A DNA stretch of 64,000 bases from Hydra vulgaris (lineage: Eukaryota > Cnidaria > Hydrozoa > Anthoathecata > Hydridae). This document shows, one piece after another, positions 56,006-64,000 of this stretch; position 1 is the first letter of the stretch; each line of letters opens with the position of its first letter. The stretch lies in NCBI RefSeq assembly GCF_038396675.1, contig NC_088931.1, positions 12,191,501 through 12,255,500 of the forward strand. The letters are read 5' to 3'. Below the pieces are notes generated by a model, which was not told where the DNA came from, did not search any database, and saw nothing but the letters and a program-made list of their open reading frames with translations. The position numbers were made by a program, and so were the translations under genes.

Positions 56006-56506
56006 TATTAATTTTATAAATCGTTATATTTTGTAAAAAGTAAGATATACTAAAGGGGCAAGGTGCATGGTTTTTTTTTTATTGGATTAGGAAAGGATTT
56101 TTTTTATTGTGTGGTGTGGACGAACCAATGAATTTAATCAAATTTTAATAAATGTATTAAAATTTGATTAAATTTTGCTTTTATTGAGTGAAACAAATAT
56201 TTGGTTGGTTAGTTCTTCCTTTTTTTTTAACTTTTTTTGAGATTCGAAAACTTCTAGCTAGAACTTTGAAATATTTTTTTGATGTAGAAAAATTTGTATC
56301 CTATAATTGATGTCAATGTCATAAAATCGCCTCCCCAACCCATTATTGGTAGGCAATGACTTTTTTGACAAAAAAAATGTTTTGTCAAAAATTCATTGAC
56401 AATTTTCAAATTTCAATAAAATATTTTTTAGCGTATTAAGATTGTAAGTTTTGTTAAGTATTGTAAGTTTTACAACTACTTGCTTTTTCTTGTTGCTTTT
56501 TTTTAT

Positions 56507-56541
<35 letters not shown>

Positions 56542-57827
56542 TAATTTAATTTTTTAGTTTTTGTTTGCTTTTAAGTTTGAAATTTACATCCTGTTTAAAC
56601 AAATATATATATAAATAAGATAGAAAAAACATTGTGATTATTCTCAACCTTCACAAAATGATTCCCCGTGTGTTTATGGGCAATCTATGTTATGTTATGG
56701 AGAAAATCTATGTTATAGAGAAAACAAAGCTGTATTAATAAACACAAGTTTAAAAACAGACAAATATATATATTATTGTAACTTTTTGCATTTGTTTTTT
56801 CATACTAAAGGAAAGGATCGTAAAATAGCGACAAACAGATTAAATCCGGTTATCCGTTTATACAAATTTAGATGTCTTGAAAAAATTCAAGGTTATAAGG
56901 GTGAGTCAAGTTATTATATTGACACTAATATATGCGAAAACTTTTTATCTATAGTCTTATATTATACTCTGGGAAATCAATGATGCAAAATAGCAGTTAA
57001 TAAAATATAACAAACTTTCTATGATATCAAGACTATGTGCTAGTTAAAAGTCCATAAGGATATCTTTAAAAGTTATGTAGTACTTACATGATAGATAGTC
57101 CAGCATGAAATTTTGTGTGAAATAATCCTATTAAATACATCTTGTAAAAATTGTATATATTTATGTATGTGTGCATCTATATGTTGTGGGTATGTACGTG
57201 GAAGTATAACTGTATATTTGGGTACATATGTATGTTTATATGTATGTGTGTATATTTACAATCAACCTGTTTGTATTTGTGTGTATATATGTATGTATGC
57301 CTGAATGTGTGTGTATATTTACAACCAACCGGTTTGCCAGAAGACTATATACAACCAACCAACACAACCGTACACAAGAACAGATGAAAAAGATTCCATT
57401 AAATATGTTATATTATACATCACATGAAGAATTTTCTTTAATGAAGAATGAAGTAAACGCTATAATGGCCAAGTACTGCATCTAATGAAGAAGATTATTT
57501 CTAATAAATAAAGTTAATTTGGTAGACCAGTCATATTAAAAATGTTTTTATGAAGAAGCTTATTTTGAATAAATAAATAATTTGGAAGATTAGTAACATT
57601 GAAAAAATGCATTCTAGTACCAATAAACTACTTAGCTATCGCTTCCAATATCGCAAAATCCAGCTATTTTACTAACGGCCTACAGCTTAATGATAAGTGA
57701 TAAGTAATTAAAAAACATTACAATAGAGGGAAAATATTGAGGTAAACAAAACAAAAATATTGAGGTAAACAAAAGGTAAAAAAAAGTCTTGGCTCTATTT
57801 TCAGCGGTTCTACGTGACAAGACCTCA
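56006..57827. other. Intergenic sequence downstream of TADA3
   Basis: Contains an inverted TTTTTTGACAAAAAAAATG / TTTTGTCAAAAA pair near 56360-56390, a T run of about 27 at 56510-56536, and TG/TATG-rich sequence at 57150-57320. A 98-codon frame (56687-56983, KGKDRKIATNRLNPVIRLYK) and a short frame near 57385 look protein-like but are unassigned. No gene is called. Confidence 0.45.
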
Positions 57828-57924
57828 TGGTCTTCTTTGATTGGTCTTCTTTGATTGGTCTTCTTTGATTGGTCTTCTTTGATTGGTCTTCTTTGATTGG
57901 TCTTCTTTGATTGGTCTTCTTTGA
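57828..57924. repeat. 14-bp tandem array, seven copies
   Basis: Unit TGGTCTTCTTTGAT repeated almost perfectly seven times. Its purity suggests recent expansion. Confidence 0.95.
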
Positions 57925-58239
57925 GTTTCCACGTTCTTTATCTTAATTTTTATCTTATAACGCTTTATTTTTTACTTTTTACTCGTAATTTCTTTTATAT
58001 ATAATTGTATTTTGTGTATTTATTTATGGAATCTTTGTAAAACCTTTCTGCTGACCAAGTAGATAGTTAAGCATTTTTAGATCTACGCAAATAATCCAGT
58101 TGTGTTCTTAATATTTAATCAAGTTAAGCACCATTTTAATGTATTCGTAAGTTACTCGCAAATAAACAGAATGACCATTGGTACAGAACCAAAAATATTT
58201 CCATTGTGCAAAATGACGCTTTTGAGACTTCGCTTTGAG

Positions 58240-58400
58240 CTATCGATAAATATCTCCTTCTTCTAAAGCAAGCGCTTGCTTTAGAAGCAGGAGATCCAGG
58301 TTCGAAACGAACTCTGGACATATATTCCCATCTAGGTAAGGAAGAAGGTTTCAATTCTTGTTCTAAAGTAAGAAACTTTTGCAAAGCTATCGAGTAGGTT
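58240..58400 (+). other. tRNA-like / SINE-like fragment with a 26-bp perfect palindrome
   Basis: 58261-58286 is a perfect palindrome (half TTCTAAAGCAAGC). It is followed by GGAGATCCAGGTTCGAAAC (58290-58308), which contains a pol III B-box-like GGTTCGAAA. That stretch can also fold as CCAG-GTTCG-AAA-CGAAC-T-CTGG. No A box and no complete tRNA cloverleaf, so at most a SINE scrap. Confidence 0.45.
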
Positions 58401-58406
58401 TTTTCC

Positions 58407-59046
58407 CTATAAACGTGACGTTAATACTTCTGCTGTTTGCTTAGAAAGTCCTAAATCACAAACTAAGTCATTCAGTTCTATCTGACTAAAACACTGAGGC
58501 AAATTGAATTGTTTAGCATTATATGAGAAGTCTTCCAAATCTGGTAAAAATTCTTCTGTTTCTGAAGCAGACATGCTTTGTTCATCTTCTGACAAAAGAA
58601 ACCTTTAAAAATTGGAAATGGAATCTCGTTAGAATGTTGAATTGGTCTAATTGCAGAAGGAATGTTGGGATAAGCTTTTTTTTGCCTCTTTATTTTGCCA
58701 ATACCAGTAACAAAAAGACAAAAAAAGCAGTCGTCATTGTGATTTAGTGGTTCCCTCCATACCATGAGGACTACAAAGGTAAATTCTTTCTTTTTCCTTT
58801 TTTCCAATCTTGAAGAATTTCTTCACAAATATGGAACACAGTATGTGGAGCCCACATTTTGTCTTGGTCGCCAAGTTTAACATCGAAATACGATTTATAT
58901 GCTAGTTTTACAAAATTAGTAATGTTTTGTTTTTGTCGAACAAGTGTATAGTAGATATAACAGAATGAGTTAGGATTATGCTTGCACTTATGTCGATTTG
59001 TAGAAGCCATCATATTATATATTTGATCTAATAAAAACAATGACAT
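58407..59046 (-). pseudogene. Transposon-derived protein remnant with N-terminal Cys/His motif
   Basis: On the minus strand from 59046: MMASTNRHKCKHNPNSFCYI, then KLAYKSYFDVKLGDQDKMWA, PHTVFHICEEILQDWKKGKR. In the next frame come MVWREPLNHNDDCFFCLFVT, GIGKIKRQKKAYPNIPSAIR and PIQHSNEIPFPIFKGF, then SEDEQSMSASETEEFLPDLE and LPQCFSQIELNDLVCDLGLS. CxxNPxxFCYxC, LGDQDKxWAPH and a DCxFC knuckle are paired in a family of long proteins widely seen in arthropods and cnidarians and probably mobile. Here two frameshifts and lost cysteines (FCYIYY for FCYIC) show a dead, 3'-truncated copy. Confidence 0.6.
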
Positions 59047-59796
59047 GGTTACTTTTTTTTTAACTATTAAATAAAAATACCTATGAAAATCATAATTTTT
59101 AAAAATTTGATAAATTGGTTATTGCAAAAAAACTAGTGCTTGCTAACAAAAACGGACCTTATATTTGGATTCAGCGTTTAAAAAAACATAAAAATCAGTT
59201 TAAATATCTCATGCAACAGGAAAAATGTTTTTTTTGTAAACCCTTATAATTTCAAAAACTGGTTTAGTATTTTTTTATTTTTATAGCTTTCTTTTCACTC
59301 ACTGACGAGTCCGCATTTTTTTTTTGTGGAGGCCAAAACTTCACTGCGCTTTTTGAAGCAATTCTTTTGATCGTACAGCCCTGAAATTTTACAAATAATC
59401 TTTTGCCGACTAACAATAGCTATATTTGTTACATTTGATTCAATAAGTATTTTAGATTTACGATGCCCCACCTCCCCGTTGGTTAGATCTGGAACTCCGA
59501 AAAAAATATCGGAAACCGAGAGGGCATCAAAAAGTGTTAAGTATCAATATAAATTTAATTAAAAATTTTAAAAATATTCCACTTGTTAATTTCAGACAAA
59601 TAAAAATGCGTCCAAAAAAGAGCAAATACATCAACCGAGAAGAAAACCCAACCAACATTTAAATTAATAATAAAAAAAAATATGCTCTAAATATTTTTGT
59701 TAATATTATATACAGAATTCAAAATAAATTTTTATTGAATATTAATCATAATCAATAAGTGTAATAATTCAATTTTATCAAGACTAAAAAGTAGAA
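59047..59796. other. Intergenic, no supported feature
   Basis: AT-rich with short A and T runs. A phrase CACTCACTGACGAGTCCGCA at 59296 and CTCCCCGTTGGTTAGATC at 59470 stand out as G+C-richer, but I cannot assign them. Confidence 0.4.
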
Positions 59797-60192
59797 AATA
59801 AAATAAATAAAAAAAACTTTTTAAAAATAGCTTTCTATTCAATCGACTAAAAAGTAGAAAATAACTTTTTTCGTTTCTGGTACTCGTACTCATCGAAGTA
59901 AAGGAATAGAAAGTTTGGCGCCTTTAGCTTTATGTACATTTAAAACGAATTTGATTTTGAAAGCATCTGACTTAAAAGACGCCAAACTTTTTATTCCTTT
60001 ACCTCGATGAGTTTGTTTGTTTACATACGTACATGAATTGCCTTCAATGTCTTCCAGTATTGGCTTTACAAAAGTGATTATTACTAAGTACATGATTTCC
60101 ACGAGTACCAGAAACAGAAAAAAGTTATTTTCTACTTTTTAGTCGATTGAATAGAAAGCTATTTTTAAAAAGTTTTTTTTATTTATTTTATT
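59797..60192. mobile_element. Nested inverted-repeat (fold-back) element
   Basis: Outer arms A (59797-59886) and A' (60101-60192) are near-exact reverse complements and include TAGCTTTCTATTCAATCGAC. Inside lie a second inverted pair, B (59889-59923, AAAGTTTGGCGCC) and B' (59976-60011, GACGCCAAACTTT). The layout is A-B-c-B'-d-A'. The termini are A+T runs (AATAAAATAAATAAA), so the target duplication is unclear. No protein is encoded beyond chance frames. Confidence 0.8.
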
Positions 60193-60830
60193 AAAGTTCA
60201 TTATTCTTAAAATATGTTTGTTATTTTTATAGAGTGTATAGATCTAGTTTGCCTTTAGAAGTACTACACCATGCGATATTTGCGTAATTTAACTAACTTT
60301 GTATAAAACTTAAATATATTTATTTTAGATATTTTAGATTAGTATAAAATTCCAATACTTTTTGATATTTTATTGCCAATATAGGCAATATGTTTCCAGG
60401 TAATATTTTCGTCGATGAACCGAATATTAAAACTTTGATGTTATACAATAAACCGATCATGCTGAATCCAAATCTGATAACCTTTTTTAATTTGTTGGTT
60501 TTGTTGGTCAGATATTGTCTAATATGAATATGAAACTAAATGTCGAAAACATTAAAAAAAAAAAAATTAACCAAAAATAAATATTTTAGTTAAAATATTT
60601 AGTTTCAATACGGTGTTCTTTGAAATCAATATAAGTTCCTTTATTTAACTATATGCAGCTGTTTTTTATTTTGAATTATTAGGTGATCATATGTGTTCAA
60701 AATATACTAGAAATATGTAGAAAAATTTTTGAAAACGTGGGCAAGATTGAAAAGTCTATTTTTTCAAAATGATCTTTGTAAACGAAATATGAAGTTAAAT
60801 AAAAACGTTAAATTAGGACCCATAACACTT

Positions 60831-60893
60831 TACAAAACACTTTACATAACACTTTACATAACACTTTACATAACACTTTACATGCTATCTATA
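60831..60893. repeat. 12-bp tandem array, five copies
   Basis: Unit CATAACACTTTA, with one CAAAACACTTTA variant, five times in a row, running into the left arm of the 60881-61130 inverted repeat. Confidence 0.95.
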
Positions 60894-61130
60894 AATATCT
60901 ATTTAATTTTAGGTGAAATTTTTCTGTGTAGAATATTCATTTTTTTTGTTATAACTATTGAAACTTGTGTCACAGAAGGAACCAATTGTTCCTTTTGTGA
61001 TTCTTTTTAATGTCTTTTATAATTCTTTTGAAAGTCTTTTGTGATTCTTTTGAATTTCTATAGCTCAAAATTTATAATTCTACTAAGAATGTCTTCACTT
61101 AAAACTGAATAGATATTTATAGATAGCATG
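60881..61130. repeat. 250-bp segment with 23-bp perfect terminal inverted repeats
   Basis: 60881-60903 (CATGCTATCTATAAATATCT plus ATT) is exactly complementary to 61108-61130. Between them are TTTTGTGATTCTTTT-type repeats. Could be a small MITE; the target site is not clear because the left arm overlaps the 12-bp array. Confidence 0.75.
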
Positions 61131-61535
61131 TGAGGTATTATTGCCCCCTTCTAAACTTTTTTAGTTTTTTTTTTTGAATTTTCAATTTAGTTTACAAAGG
61201 TCATTCCTTTTGAAAGATAATACTTTTCAATTCTCCCCATTAAGGTGTTAATTTTTTGGTAATGTTTGGTATCTCCAGTTTCTTGTATAAAAAATAGATG
61301 AACTTTAGTTTGAAAGTAACTGAAAAGTCATCGGTTTTATTTACTTTTTGAAAAAAGCCACCCACCTTGACCCTTGATTACACGGTGGGTCAGTGGCGTA
61401 GCAAGGAATTTTGCGCCCGGGGCCAAAAATAAATATTGCGCCCATTTATTCCCATTAGGGAGCTTTTCTTATAGGTTTTAGATTCAGTACCAGTAAGTCT
61501 TGTGTTTTGCAGTAATATATAACATGTATATATAT
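61131..61535. other. Intergenic, possible hAT terminus
   Basis: CAGTGGCGTAGCAAGGAATT then GCGCCCGGGGCC at 61391-61423 has the look of a hAT-type end (CAGTGGCGTAGC), but no partner end is visible before the MITE. Confidence 0.4.
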
Positions 61536-62798
<1,263 letters not shown>

Positions 62799-63420
62799 CT
62801 AGCTACTGATACAGCTATTGTTAAAAAAATTCTTATGGCCAAAGAAAATTTGGTACACTTGCCAGTACCATTTGAGAATCCAAGACAAGACTTCTAAAGC
62901 ACTCAAATTCTTTAACTCTTGCGGATCTATCTTGGTGTTTGTTTGGAACACTGTCCTATAAAGTCGAAGACGATTCACTACAAATAACATTTCCAATGGA
63001 TTTAACTCATTGTAAGTTTTGCACATATATTCAATCTGGCGTTTAAGGAACTCATTATTTTCCCCACTCAGCCATACTGCAGTTTTAAAGAAACAAACTT
63101 TTCTCAAGTTCTTGCAAATTAAATGAGTGGTTCACAATTTCTGCTTGCAGCCTATCCACAACTTCGAACTGTTCTCGACTAACTTCATCAACGAGACTTA
63201 AGCAAGCATCTCTGGTTTGTTCATTCGGCATTTTCTTTCTTTTCGGCAAACTCTTTTTTCTGTTGCAATATTGTATGTTTGGCATATCTTCAAGGCATAA
63301 ATACTTGCTTCCGTTACAACTGTACCTCATTCTTGGGTTAGAAACATCGCTAACGTTTCCGTCTTTAGGGCACAATGATCTAGCGGTAGTCCTTTTATTT
63401 GTAGAAACTTTTGTGCATCC
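62799..63420 (-). pseudogene. Probable hAT-type transposase middle segment, decayed
   Basis: On the minus strand from about 63420: CPKDGNVSDVSNPRMRYSCN, RKKMPNEQTRDACLSLVDEV, REQFEVVDRLQAEIVNHSFN, then in the next frame the QIEYMCKTYNELNPLEMLFV and NLSALEVLSWILKWYW stretches. The EVxREQF-x-VxRLxxEIxxRF pattern is like the segment before the hAT dimerisation region in ZMYM1-type transposases, but the diagnostic C-terminal block is not present, so this stays tentative. Frameshift near 63105. Confidence 0.45.

Positions 63421-64000
<580 letters not shown>

Noticed and set aside
58289..58330. Possible tRNA gene
   Set aside because: Only a B-box-like word is present; no acceptor stem, anticodon arm or A box could be drawn.

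Overview
This window looks like nuclear DNA of a cnidarian, most probably Hydra. The basis is the very high A+T content, long (TA)n microsatellites, introns packed with decayed transposons, and two animal genes whose closest recalled homologues are ordinary metazoan proteins. The species call is inference; the intron-containing animal genes are read directly.

Two host genes can be reconstructed exon by exon, both on the + strand. (1) EMC3 (ER membrane protein complex subunit 3): eight exons from 11033 to 49731, 783 coding bases, 260 residues, about 38.7 kb of gene for 0.8 kb of coding sequence. All exon phases join, and one intron (after exon 6) uses a GC-AG splice pair. (2) TADA3 (ADA3, a subunit of the SAGA/ATAC histone acetyltransferase module): three exons from 50394 to 55861, 422 residues, starting only 662 bp after the EMC3 stop. 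The two products act in unrelated places (ER membrane insertion of proteins; chromatin acetylation).

Layout. 1-660: hAT transposase remnant running off the left edge. 2375-8797: two decayed LINE copies separated by a Tc1/mariner element (4773-6057), one of them split by a MITE with an 8-bp target duplication. 9390-10320: pogo/Tigger-like transposase remnant. 11033-49731: EMC3, with introns holding a GTTAC-rich degenerate repeat, a hAT remnant carrying a SINE, a ~100-bp tandem array, a LINE with fold-back junctions, a 4.05-kb element with ~640-bp terminal inverted repeats flanked by TTAA (27557-31606) that encodes an unrecognised protein, a pogo-type element, a second hAT (34848-37538), three more LINE pieces, a Tc1 remnant, and two head-to-tail copies of a Penelope-like element with GIY-YIG endonuclease and hammerhead-ribozyme motifs. 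50394-55861: TADA3, whose first intron is almost pure (TA)n. 56006-64000: intergenic sequence with short tandem arrays, inverted-repeat elements, a second MITE, and two transposon-derived coding remnants.

The most notable items are the TTAA-flanked element with its novel-looking spliced gene, the hammerhead motifs in the Penelope-like copies, the GC-AG intron in EMC3, and the repeated placement of (TA)n tracts right beside 3' splice sites of both host genes. No tRNA, rRNA or CRISPR was found.
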